In this document: positions 42,425 through 50,626 of the stretch, one piece after another
Layout: the number at the start of each line of letters is the position of its first letter
Position numbering within the stretch: the first letter of the stretch is position 1
Source of the DNA: Lachnospiraceae bacterium XBD2001
GTDB taxonomy: Bacteria > Bacillota > Clostridia > Lachnospirales > Lachnospiraceae
DNA: 64,000 nucleotides
Direction of reading: 5' to 3'
NCBI GenBank assembly: GCA_900116395.1
Contig: FPAN01000002.1
Coordinates: 372,001 to 436,000 of the forward strand
The notes under the pieces: generated by a model
What the model saw: only the letters and a program-made list of their open reading frames with translations
Database searches by the model: none
What the model was told of the DNA's origin: nothing
Position numbers and translations under genes: made by a program

Positions 42425-43711
42425 ATGAAAAACGAAAGCACGGACATCAAGCGTCGGAATCGCCGCCGCAAGGGAAAGGCTGGACGCAAGAGAATACTTA
42501 TCCCCGGAATCATCGCAGGCATCCTTGCAGCTATCGGCTTCGGACTCTTTGTTTATTACGAGGAGAAAACAGACCTTGTCTACAAGGAAGTGTGGTTAGA
42601 AGCCGGAAGCGAAGCGCCGGATATTACGGAGTTCCTTAAGCGTCCGGAAGAAAAAGTGACCTTCTCCAAGGATTCCACCTTTGATACCGCAGTGCCGGGT
42701 GAGTACAAGCTTACTATCAACTATAAAATGCCAATCTTCGGAACTGTTGGACTTCCAACAACTTTGCACATTACCGATACGGTTGCGCCAGAGGTGACTA
42801 CGGTGGAGAGCTATCGATTCTTCACCTTCCAGAAGGAAACACCGGAGGCTTCCGACTTAGTAACCGCGGTAAAAGATGCGACCAAGTGCGAAGTGGCCTA
42901 CGCCAAGGATTATGACTTTACCAAGGTGGGTGCTTTTGACGTAGAAATCCAGGTTACGGATTTGGGTGGAAATACAACAAAAGCGACTGTCCCTTGTGAA
43001 GTCATTGAAGACACCAAGGCTCCAACCATCGAGGGCGTAGCCCCATTGGCTTATTGCCAGGGCGATACCATTTCCTATACCGCAGAGGTGACCGTAACAG
43101 ATGATTACGATGAGCATCCGAGCTTAGAAGTGGATACCTCCAAGGTCAATCCGGACAAGCGTGGCATCTATCCGATTACCTACACTGCAACGGATGCAGC
43201 CGGTAACGAAGCAACTGCAGAGACCACCATCCAGATCAAATCTATGATCATTGCAGCAGCAACGCCGGATACGGTGAATGGCATGGCGGATGCAGTACTT
43301 GCGGAGATTACCACACCGGACATGAGCCAGCTAGACCAGGCTAAGGCTGTCTACGATTGGGTGGTGGACAACATCACTTACTCCGAGAGCGCCGGCATCG
43401 ACGACCTCTATTCCGCAGCCTATCGCGGCCTCTATAATCGTGTGGGAGACTGCACCGTGAAGCAGAAGACTGCCGAAGTGATGCTGAATCGACTTGGCAT
43501 TAAGAACATGGAGATTGAAAAAATCAGAGATACCCGTGGACATTACTGGTTGTTAATTGACGTGGGCGAAGGCTGGTACCACTACGATCCGAACCTCCAG
43601 TTGGATGGAACCACCATCTTCTACTGGCACGATGCGGACCTGTGGGAGTACTCCAACACACACCACAACACCCACAACTATGATCCAAGCAAGTATCCAA
43701 CCATTCAGTAA
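42425..43711 (+). CDS. Membrane-anchored transglutaminase-like protein with Ig-like repeats
   Basis: A 428-residue protein with a basic cytoplasmic tail and one membrane helix (about 27-46), then an exported part. Two Ig-like/DUF5011-type repeats are visible (YKLTINY..., GAFDVEIQVTDLGGNTTKATV and GIYPITYTATDAAGNEATAE). The C-terminal ~150 residues form a transglutaminase-like protease fold with the triad Cys343 (GDCTVKQ), His373 (GHYWLL) and Asp388 (YDPN). Such proteins are thought to cut or cross-link cell-wall proteins. A shared terminator separates it from the convergent HAD gene. Confidence 0.8.
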   Translation: MKNESTDIKRRNRRRKGKAGRKRILIPGIIAGILAAIGFGLFVYYEEKTDLVYKEVWLEAGSEAPDITEFLKRPEEKVTFSKDSTFDTAVPGEYKLTINYKMPIFGTVGLPTTLHITDTVAPEVTTVESYRFFTFQKETPEASDLVTAVKDATKCEVAYAKDYDFTKVGAFDVEIQVTDLGGNTTKATVPCEVIEDTKAPTIEGVAPLAYCQGDTISYTAEVTVTDDYDEHPSLEVDTSKVNPDKRGIYPITYTATDAAGNEATAETTIQIKSMIIAAATPDTVNGMADAVLAEITTPDMSQLDQAKAVYDWVVDNITYSESAGIDDLYSAAYRGLYNRVGDCTVKQKTAEVMLNRLGIKNMEIEKIRDTRGHYWLLIDVGEGWYHYDPNLQLDGTTIFYWHDADLWEYSNTHHNTHNYDPSKYPTIQ

Positions 43712-43713
43712 AT

Positions 43714-43743
43714 AAAACACCCGACGGAACCGTCGGGTGTTTT
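43714..43743. terminator. Bidirectional Rho-independent terminator
   Basis: A perfect stem AAAACACCCGACGG / CCGTCGGGTGTTTT with a 2-base loop, A-run on one side and T-run on the other. It sits between convergent genes and can serve both. Confidence 0.85.
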
Positions 43744-43754
43744 CAATTCTAATC

Positions 43755-44519
43755 TTATTCTTTGATTGCAGGAATGCCTGCCGCCCGAAGCACCAGGCGA
43801 ATATCGCCGTTCTTGGCAACCACCACATGATCTAAGCTGGCGTTGCAAGCCAGTAGCGCATTCTTTATTTCACCCATGGTATGCTTGCCGGTGTTTAGGT
43901 AGATGGCATCCATACCAACGGCTGTTGCAATTCCAACATCCGCCTTCACTTCATTACCAATCATTACGGAATCCTGCACATCCAGGTTGTGCTTCTCCAT
44001 CAGCTTCCGCAGGAAGTCCCGGTCCGGCTTCTTGATGCCAAGCTCCGAGGAGATGAAGATATCATCGAAGGAATCCAGTAGCCCGCAGGTCTTCAACTCG
44101 TCTTCGGTAAAAATCCACTGTGCATTGGAGAGCAGATAGATGTGTCCGCCCGCCGCGCGAATAGCTGCTAAGACTTCCTGCACGCCCGGATAGAGTTGTA
44201 ATCTGGCCCGGGAGGTTTCACGGAAGGTCTTGCACACCTGTTCGGTATCAGCAGAAGAGCAGGAACCGTCTAAGATGCGATTCCAGACTTTTTCAATCTT
44301 AATCTCCGGATAAGCGCTTCCGTTCTGGGCTGCAAGCACCGCTTCCTCTTCCTTTACCATGCGAAGATAGTCTTCCTGCAGCTTCGTGCCTGTGATGAAG
44401 GTGTTGTATTTTTCTTGAAGTTCGATGGACATCCACTCCCACAGCATGGAGCTGTCCTCGTTGGTGCGGATGTCAATCAGCGTTCCGTATAGGTCGAAAA
44501 TGTAATTCTGATACTTCAT
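43755..44519 (-). CDS. HAD-family hydrolase
   Basis: A 254-residue HAD phosphatase-like protein. Motif I reads FDLYGTL with the nucleophile Asp, and Tyr in place of the second Asp as in the DxYGT subgroup. LLSNAQ is motif II, KKPDRDFLRKL supplies the motif III Lys and MIGNEVKADVGIA is motif IV. Subgroup and substrate cannot be set; a nucleotidase or haloacid-type phosphatase is likely. A Shine-Dalgarno AAAGG precedes the start on this strand. It faces away from the dlt-like operon. Confidence 0.8.
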   Translation of the reverse strand: MKYQNYIFDLYGTLIDIRTNEDSSMLWEWMSIELQEKYNTFITGTKLQEDYLRMVKEEEAVLAAQNGSAYPEIKIEKVWNRILDGSCSSADTEQVCKTFRETSRARLQLYPGVQEVLAAIRAAGGHIYLLSNAQWIFTEDELKTCGLLDSFDDIFISSELGIKKPDRDFLRKLMEKHNLDVQDSVMIGNEVKADVGIATAVGMDAIYLNTGKHTMGEIKNALLACNASLDHVVVAKNGDIRLVLRAAGIPAIKE

Positions 44520-44583
44520 ATTTTGGCCTTTCCTATGGTCTCCCCTGCGTATCTATCCCTATTATAACAGCTCCCCGGCCACA

Positions 44584-44613
44584 TTGACAGCCGCCCGCCT
44601 AAAAACGTATACT
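44584..44613 (+). promoter_or_regulatory. Promoter of the dlt-like operon
   Basis: A perfect TTGACA, an 18-base spacer and TATACT. The start would be near 44620, leaving a leader of only about 17 bases before the racemase gene. No operator-like repeat was seen. Confidence 0.65.
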
Positions 44614-44636
44614 TGATAAGTTAGGATGGTACGAAA

Positions 44637-45332
44637 ATGAACAATCGATATACCCTTGGCGTCATCGGTGGCATGGGCCCCATGGCGACCGCAACTTTTA
44701 TGCAAATCTTAATAGAAAAAACCGAAGCGTCCTGCGACCAGGAGCATTTGCCTATGGTGGTGCGTCATGTGCCTTTTACGCCGGATCGCACTGCATATAT
44801 ATTGGGGAAAAGTACCGACAGTCCCGAAGATTCCATTCGGGAAGCGGCAGAAGCCTTAGTGGCGGATGGTGTGCGAGAGATCGCCATTCCTTGCGTGACC
44901 TCTCACTTTTTCCATGACAAGATTCAAAAAGAAATCCCGGTTCCTATGTTGGACGGGGTAGAGGATACCGCTCGAACCCTTGCTGATGAGGGCGTTCGGA
45001 AGGTGGGCATCATGGCTACCAGCGGTACGGTGACCGCGGGCCTGTTTACCGAGGCATTTCGTCCTTACGATATGGAGTGCATTTATCCGGATAAGGAACA
45101 CCAGGAGATGGTCATGAGCATCATTTATGATTGTGTGAAATCCAACAAAATACCGGATGAGAAAACTGTCCATGAGGTGTTGTCCCACCTGCGCAATCAC
45201 GGCGCCGAGACGGTGGTATTGGGATGCACGGAGTTGTCCTTAATCCCGAAGGAATATTTGGAAGGAGAGACCTTAGACGTGCTGGAAGTGTTGGCGCTTC
45301 GCTGTCTGAAGGATTGGAACCATGAGAAATAA
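44637..45332 (+). CDS. Aspartate/glutamate racemase-family protein
   Basis: A 231-residue racemase of the Asp/Glu/hydantoin superfamily. The start YTLGVIGGMGPMATATFM is typical of aspartate racemases. Both catalytic cysteines are present: Cys86 in IPCVTSH and Cys197 in LGCTEL. The product may be D-Asp or D-Glu. It overlaps the adenylating-enzyme gene by 11 bp, so it belongs to the dlt-like operon and may supply its substrate. Canonical dlt operons do not carry an Asp/Glu-type racemase at their head. Confidence 0.85.
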   Translation: MNNRYTLGVIGGMGPMATATFMQILIEKTEASCDQEHLPMVVRHVPFTPDRTAYILGKSTDSPEDSIREAAEALVADGVREIAIPCVTSHFFHDKIQKEIPVPMLDGVEDTARTLADEGVRKVGIMATSGTVTAGLFTEAFRPYDMECIYPDKEHQEMVMSIIYDCVKSNKIPDEKTVHEVLSHLRNHGAETVVLGCTELSLIPKEYLEGETLDVLEVLALRCLKDWNHEK

Positions 45333-46827
45333 TGTTTTAAGTTATTTAGTTACAACGGCCATGGAGGTGCCGGACAAGGTGGCTTTCTCCGGAGAGAAGT
45401 CATCCCTTACCTTCCGACAGCTGTGGGATGGTAGCCGAAGCGCTGCAACCACGCTGATTCGGGACGGGTATGATCATGAACCGATTCTCATTTTTATGGA
45501 GAAAAGTCCGGAAGAAATCTGTGCCTTCTTCGGTGTGATTACTGCCGGATGTTACTACGTGCCTATCGATGAAGAGATGCCGGCATCCAGAATCGACCTG
45601 ATTATCGATAACTGCAAGCCAAGAGCGGTGATTTTCGATGATAGTACAGCAGAGAAGTTAGAGAGCTTATCTTTTACCGGAGCCAAGATTCACTACAAGG
45701 ATTTGGTGGCAACCCCAGCGGATGGGGACTTGATCGCTGAGCGCATGGACAAGGCATTGGATATTGATCCGATTTATATCGTCTTTACTTCCGGTTCTAC
45801 CGGCGTGCCGAAGGGCGTGGTGGCTTGCCATCGCTCCGTCATCGACTATGTGGAGCAGTTATCGGAAGTGGTGGGATTCACAAGAGATACGGTCTTTGGT
45901 AACCAGAGCCCGCTGTATTTCGATGCCTGCCTGAAGGAGTTGTATCCGACCATCATGTTTGGAGCCACCACCCATCTCATTCCAAAACAGTTGTTTATGC
46001 AACCGAAGAACTTAGTGGAGTACTTGAATGAGAAAAAAGTAAACACCATTTGCTGGGTAGTTTCTGCGCTTACCATGATTTCCGCTTTCAAGACGTTTGA
46101 CTTGGTGAAGCCGGAATTTTTACATACCGTTTGCTTCGGAAGCGAAGTCTTCCCGAAGAAGCAGTATCGCCTGTGGCGGGAGGCCTTACCGGAAGCACAG
46201 TTTATCAACCTCTACGGACCGACGGAAGCTACCGGCATGAGCTGTTACTTCCGCTGCGACAGAGAGCTTACCGAGGAGGAGCCAATCCCGATTGGGCGAC
46301 CTTTTGACAATACCCAGGTGCTGCTCTTGGATGAGAACAACCAATTGGCCAAGGACGGGGAGCCGGGAGAGATTTGTCTTCGCGGAACCTGCGTCACCTT
46401 AGGCTATTACAACAATCCGGAGAAGACGGCGGAGTCTTTTGTCCAGAATCCGCTGAATCACAACTATCCGGAGATTATTTATCGCACCGGCGACATGGGA
46501 TATTACAACGAGCATCATGAGCTGGTGTTTGCATCCCGCAAGGATTACCAGATCAAGCACATGGGCCATCGTATTGAGCTGGGCGAGATCGAGGCGGACG
46601 TGGCCAAGGTGGAGGGCATCAAGATTTGCGCCTGCACCTATCAGCGGGAGAAGGACAAGATTATCCTGCATTACGTAGGAGACATGGATGAAAAAGAATT
46701 GACCAAGTCCTTGAAGGCGATGTTGCCGCGGTACATGCTGCCGGCCAAGACCCATCGCATGGACGAGATGTGTTTTACCCCAAACGGCAAGATTGACCGC
46801 AAGCGGTTAGAGAAAGAGTTTTCATAA
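45322..46827 (+). CDS. Amino-acid adenylating enzyme, DltA-like
   Basis: A 501-residue AMP-forming enzyme that activates an amino acid and loads it on the carrier protein. It has the A3 motif TSGSTGVPKG, LYGPTEAT, YRTGDMGYY, GHRIELGEIE and the closing PNGKIDRK with the catalytic Lys490. Asp201 is in the position that holds the substrate amino group in NRPS A-domains. The pocket differs from D-Ala-type DltA: at the FCGE site, whose Cys selects D-Ala in Bacillus DltA, this protein reads FGSE; and Lys205 occupies a pocket position. This leaves the substrate open, and an acidic amino acid would fit the racemase. Confidence 0.8.
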   Translation: MRNNVLSYLVTTAMEVPDKVAFSGEKSSLTFRQLWDGSRSAATTLIRDGYDHEPILIFMEKSPEEICAFFGVITAGCYYVPIDEEMPASRIDLIIDNCKPRAVIFDDSTAEKLESLSFTGAKIHYKDLVATPADGDLIAERMDKALDIDPIYIVFTSGSTGVPKGVVACHRSVIDYVEQLSEVVGFTRDTVFGNQSPLYFDACLKELYPTIMFGATTHLIPKQLFMQPKNLVEYLNEKKVNTICWVVSALTMISAFKTFDLVKPEFLHTVCFGSEVFPKKQYRLWREALPEAQFINLYGPTEATGMSCYFRCDRELTEEEPIPIGRPFDNTQVLLLDENNQLAKDGEPGEICLRGTCVTLGYYNNPEKTAESFVQNPLNHNYPEIIYRTGDMGYYNEHHELVFASRKDYQIKHMGHRIELGEIEADVAKVEGIKICACTYQREKDKIILHYVGDMDEKELTKSLKAMLPRYMLPAKTHRMDEMCFTPNGKIDRKRLEKEFS

Positions 46828-46838
46828 GGAGGAACATC

Positions 46839-47075
46839 ATGAACGTAAAAGAAGAGTTATTGGAGATTTTAGAGGAGTTGCATCCGGACATTGATTTTGC
46901 TGAGGAAGAGCAGCTCATTGATGATAAATTGTTGGATTCCTTTGATGTGGTTACTTTGGTAACCGAGATTGGAAGCGCTTTTGATGTGGAGCTTACTGCA
47001 GCAGACATGGTTCCGGAGAACTTCAACTCCGTAGATGCCATGGTTGCCATGATTGAGCGCATGATGGAGGACTAA
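46839..47075 (+). CDS. Acyl-carrier protein, DltC-like
   Basis: A 78-residue carrier with the phosphopantetheine site LLDSFDVVTL (Ser34). It lies 11 bases after the adenylating enzyme with AAGGAGG in front, and the MBOAT gene follows 7 bases later, which is the dltA-dltC-dltB logic. It carries the activated amino acid as a thioester to the membrane acyltransferase. Confidence 0.88.
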   Translation: MNVKEELLEILEELHPDIDFAEEEQLIDDKLLDSFDVVTLVTEIGSAFDVELTAADMVPENFNSVDAMVAMIERMMED

Positions 47076-47082
47076 AGATTCC

Positions 47083-48618
47083 ATGCTGTTTACAAGCTAT
47101 GCATTTATCGGCTTCGTGCTGGTGCTTCTGGTACTGTATTATGCAGTACCACGGCGCTTCCAGAAGCTGATTCTTTTTGTGGGTAATGTGTGCTTCTATG
47201 TGATGAGCGGGTGGACAAATCTCATTTTTATGGGAATCACCATTCTTTCCACATACGGCGCAGCCCGTTGGATTGGCAACAATATTGATGCCCAGAAGGC
47301 ATACGTCAAAGCGCACAAGGAAGAGCTGAGCCGGGAAGAGAAGAAGGCTTATAAGGCTAAGGAAAAGAAGAAGCGGAAGCTAATTGCTGCCTTGGCTGTT
47401 ATCTTGAATGTCGCACTTCTTGCCCTGGTGAAGTTCCCGAATCGCATCTTCCTATTCCTAATGCCCATGGGAATTTCCTTCTACACCCTGATGTCCTTGG
47501 GATACCTCTTGGATGTGTACTGGGAGAAGCAGAAGCCGGAAAAGAGCCTGTTTCGCTTTGCACTGTTCGTGTCCTTTTTCCCGCAGCTGGTGCAGGGACC
47601 GATTAGCCGCTTCAAGGATTTGAGTGAATCCCTCTACGCAGAGCATGCCCTGGATTGGAAAAACATCTACTACGGTTTTGTTCGTGTGCTGTGGGGATTC
47701 TTTAAAAAGTTGGTGATTGCGGATCGGTTGTCTGTTGTAATTGCAACGATTTCCGGAGACTTTGATACTTATAACGGAGCCTATATTTTCTTAGAGATGT
47801 TCCTCTATACCATCCAGTTATATGCGGACTTCTCTGGTGGAATCGACATTACCATCGGTGTGGCCCAGATGCTTGGTGTGGAAATGGCGGAGAACTTCAT
47901 TCGTCCGTATTTTTCCAAGAGCTTGAAGGAATACTGGCGCAGATGGCACATCACCATGAGTACCTGGTTCCGTGATTATCTGTTCTATCCGATTAGTATC
48001 ACCAAGACCATGCAGAACTTCTCCAAGTTCCTGCGTGCGCACTTCGGAGATTATATTGGCAAGCGCCTGCCGGTGTACGTGGCGTCCTTTATCGTGTGGT
48101 TTGTGACCGGTATCTGGCATGGCACCACCAGCAATTTCATTGTCTGGGGTCTGGTAAACTACGTGATTTTAATGATTTCCGAGGAGTTAGAGCCGGCGTA
48201 TGCTGCGTTTCATGAGAAGTGTATTCCGGCGGAGGCCAAGGGCTGGAGAGTCTTTATGGTACTTCGTACCTTTACCATGCTTTGCTTTTTGAAGCTGTTT
48301 GATTGCTACCAGAGCGCAGGGGAAGTGTTCCGTGCTTACGGATCTGCATTTACTTTTGCAAAGCTGGATGAGCTGGTGCATGGCGGCTGGTTGCAGCTTG
48401 GAATGTCTCTTGCGGACTATGTGGTGGTTGCGATTGGAAGTGTTGTAATTCTAACAGTTAGCCTCATTCAGCGCCCAGAGAGTGTAAGAGACCAGTTGTC
48501 CCGCAAGCCTTTTGCCCTGCAGGCCGGGGTTGTGATGGCACTGTTCTTGGTGACCTTGATTTTTGGCGCCTATGGTATGGGATACGATGCGTCCCAGTTT
48601 ATCTATAATCGTTTTTAG
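47083..48618 (+). CDS. MBOAT acyltransferase, DltB/AlgI-like
   Basis: A 511-residue membrane enzyme with about 11 helices. It has the AlgI-type features: the opening MLFTSYAFIGFVLVLLVLYY, QGPISRF, WRRWHITMSTWFRDYLFYPI (His289) and the catalytic VTGIWHGTTSN (His346). At about 510 residues it is longer than typical DltB and closer to AlgI/PatA. It would pass the amino acid (or another acyl group) across the membrane to a polymer or lipid acceptor. It contains a lysine-rich cytoplasmic loop near residue 75-105. Confidence 0.88.
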   Translation: MLFTSYAFIGFVLVLLVLYYAVPRRFQKLILFVGNVCFYVMSGWTNLIFMGITILSTYGAARWIGNNIDAQKAYVKAHKEELSREEKKAYKAKEKKKRKLIAALAVILNVALLALVKFPNRIFLFLMPMGISFYTLMSLGYLLDVYWEKQKPEKSLFRFALFVSFFPQLVQGPISRFKDLSESLYAEHALDWKNIYYGFVRVLWGFFKKLVIADRLSVVIATISGDFDTYNGAYIFLEMFLYTIQLYADFSGGIDITIGVAQMLGVEMAENFIRPYFSKSLKEYWRRWHITMSTWFRDYLFYPISITKTMQNFSKFLRAHFGDYIGKRLPVYVASFIVWFVTGIWHGTTSNFIVWGLVNYVILMISEELEPAYAAFHEKCIPAEAKGWRVFMVLRTFTMLCFLKLFDCYQSAGEVFRAYGSAFTFAKLDELVHGGWLQLGMSLADYVVVAIGSVVILTVSLIQRPESVRDQLSRKPFALQAGVVMALFLVTLIFGAYGMGYDASQFIYNRF

Positions 48619-48630
48619 TTGGAGATTGGA

Positions 48631-49653
48631 ATGAAAAAGAGCGTTATCCTGCGGCGGGTGGTCGCCGTGGGACTCCTATTGATTTTTATCTTATATATGC
48701 TGCAACGTCTATTGGTGCCGAAGTACATCACCGGCATTGTGGAAGGTGCTTTCGTAGCGGAGTATTATCGGGAGCCGGACAAGAATTTCGATGTGATTTT
48801 TGTCGGTGACTGTGAAGTCTACGAGAATTTTTCCCCGGCAGAACTGTGGAAGGAATACGGCATCCACAGCTATATTCGCGGTTCGGCCCAGCAGTACATC
48901 TGGCAGTCGTACTATTTGTTGGAGGATACCTTACGCTTCCATAAGCCGGAAGTGGTGGTTTTTAACATCCAGTCCTTGCAGTACGATGAGTCCCAGTCCG
49001 AGGCTTACAATCGCATGACCTTAGAGGGGATGCAGTGGAGCCCGGCAAAAGTGGGGTCTATTCGGGCATCCATGACCGAAGGAGAGCATTTCTTGGATTA
49101 TGTGTTCCCGATTCTTCGCTATCATGATCGTTGGAAGGAATTGACCGCCGACGATGTAAAGTACATGTTCAAGACCGAGCCGGTAACCTACAACGGTTAC
49201 TATATGCGGACGGACGTGTTGGCTGCCGGAGATATTCCGGAGGGACGTCCTCTTGAGAACTACGACTTCGGTGACAAGGCCTGGGAGTACATGGATAAGA
49301 TTCGCGCCCTGTGTGAAGAAAATGATATTCAGTTGGTGATGGTGAAGGCGCCAAGTTTGTATCCGTACTGGTATCCGGAGTATGAAGAGCAGGTGGAAGC
49401 CTATGCGGCGAAGTATGATCTTCCATACTATAACTTCCTGGAGTTGCAGGAGGAGACCGGGGTGGATTATTCAACTGACACCTACGACGGCGGATTGCAC
49501 ATGAACCTAAGCGGAGCCAAGAAGCTGTCTCACTATATCGGACCGATTCTTCTGGAGAACGGAGCCGCTGATCGCCGGGATGATGCAGCGCTGTCCCGCA
49601 TCTGGGATGAGAAGCTTGTTCGTTACGAAGAAGCCGCAAGTAAAAAAGAATGA
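48631..49653 (+). CDS. SGNH-like DltD/AlgX-type protein with Cys at nucleophile position
   Basis: Starts at ATG 48631 (GGAG 6 bases before). The 340-residue product has one N-terminal membrane helix and an extracellular SGNH-like domain. Block I reads VIFVGDCEVYENFSP: the usual GDS/GSS has Cys61 in place of Ser. Block V reads DGGLHMNLSG with Asp286 and His290, the DxxH pair. RGSAQQ and VVVFNIQS fit blocks II and III. In dlt-type operons this partner transfers or helps transfer the acyl group to the polymer. A Cys could keep transfer activity by a thioester route. The operon ends at a terminator just after. Confidence 0.72.
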   Translation: MKKSVILRRVVAVGLLLIFILYMLQRLLVPKYITGIVEGAFVAEYYREPDKNFDVIFVGDCEVYENFSPAELWKEYGIHSYIRGSAQQYIWQSYYLLEDTLRFHKPEVVVFNIQSLQYDESQSEAYNRMTLEGMQWSPAKVGSIRASMTEGEHFLDYVFPILRYHDRWKELTADDVKYMFKTEPVTYNGYYMRTDVLAAGDIPEGRPLENYDFGDKAWEYMDKIRALCEENDIQLVMVKAPSLYPYWYPEYEEQVEAYAAKYDLPYYNFLELQEETGVDYSTDTYDGGLHMNLSGAKKLSHYIGPILLENGAADRRDDAALSRIWDEKLVRYEEAASKKE

Positions 49654-49658
49654 TTTGA

Positions 49659-49686
49659 CCTCTCGGCCCTGGCCGGGAGGTTTTTT
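49659..49686 (+). terminator. Rho-independent terminator of the dlt-like operon
   Basis: Arms CCTCTCGGCC and GGCCGGGAGG over a two-base loop, followed by TTTTTT. One mismatch in the stem. Confidence 0.85.
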
Positions 49687-49690
49687 ATTT

Positions 49691-49814
49691 CTCATGCCCC
49701 CTTGATTAACATTCTGCTGAGTCTTTTGGAGTGTCAAGGGTGCGGAGCACCTCTACGAGGCTTCGCCCTTGACACTCCAAAACGCTCAGCTATTTTGTTA
49801 GCAGGGGGCATGAG
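49691..49814. repeat. 124-bp palindrome-rich element, copy 1
   Basis: Outer arms CTCATGCCCCC and GGGGGCATGAG, then GCTGAG/CTCAGC, and an inner pair TTGGAGTGTCAAGGG / CCCTTGACACTCCAA around a centre of about 20 bases. A second copy of the same length lies at 50361-50484 in the opposite orientation, differing at about ten positions. Looks like a MITE- or REP-type element. No target duplication was evident. Confidence 0.85.
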
Positions 49815-49828
49815 AGAAAAGCCATTTT

Positions 49829-50343
49829 TAGTCAAGTATTGTGGTCAGTTGGACTTCACTAACGAGTGGAAGGTATCTAGAGTATAAGCAAACCACAAAT
49901 TATAGTGAACTTCATGCAGAAAGAAGAGTTCACTAACATTTGATGGCATGCCCAAGTCTTTAGGTGTCACAATTGTTAGTGAAGTCTTCTTATGGACTGA
50001 CTTTCACTAATAAATGGCATGTGTCAGGAACTTGTAGGCGTCGTTGTCTATAGTGATGTTGCTGTATAACGGGAACTTCACTAATGATTTCAGTATCTGT
50101 AGTGGTGTGAGGCGAAAATACTGATATTGCGATGGCTTGAGCGCATGAAAGATATGCCATTTTCAGTATTCTAGCGCTGTGAGGAAGCAAATACTGATAT
50201 GTCGCTCATCCCGACTCCTATGAGCGCATCAAAAATCAGTATCTGAGGTCGCACAGGGAGGAAATACTGATATGACGTGCATCCTGAAGCCCATGAACGT
50301 TTCGAGAATCAGTATCTGAGACTCCACAGAGTGAAAATACTGA
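49829..50343. repeat. Mixed array: four family 2 then four family 1 palindromes
   Basis: Family 2 units start at 49829, 49903, 49977 and 50051 (74-base period, arms 25 bases apart). Family 1 units start at 50089, 50162, 50235 and 50308 (73-base period, arms 29 bases apart). The arms vary more than in the other arrays (TAGTCAAG, TAGTGATG), yet spacing is exact. The order of the two families is the reverse of that at 39.3 and 41.4 kb. Confidence 0.9.
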
Positions 50344-50360
50344 AATATAGGTTTTTATTT

Positions 50361-50484
50361 CTCATGCCCCCTGCTAACAAAATAGCTGAGCTCTTTGGAG
50401 CGTCAAGGGCGAAGCCTTGTAGAGGTGCTTTGCACCCTTGACACTCCAGAAGGCTCAGCAGAATGTTAATTAAGGGGGCATGAG
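50361..50484. repeat. 124-bp palindrome-rich element, copy 2 (inverted)
   Basis: The reverse complement of the element at 49691-49814 with about ten differences; the same outer, middle and inner arms are present. Both are preceded by TTTTTATTT. Together they bracket the mixed array. Confidence 0.85.
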
Positions 50485-50626
50485 AGATTATTTTTTGCCC
50501 CAACATTACATCCTCGTGCAACATAATTACATGTGAAGATATCGGTAAACGTGCCATAATAGGATGCATAAGAGAGATATGTAACTATGATGCAACGTTC
50601 GTGAAGAGAATATGAGGAGGAATTGT

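Noticed and set aside
44637-49653. Plain D-alanyl teichoic acid (dltABCD) operon
   Set aside because: The gene logic fits, but the racemase, the FGSE site, the longer AlgI-type MBOAT and the Cys-type SGNH protein argue against assigning canonical dlt names.
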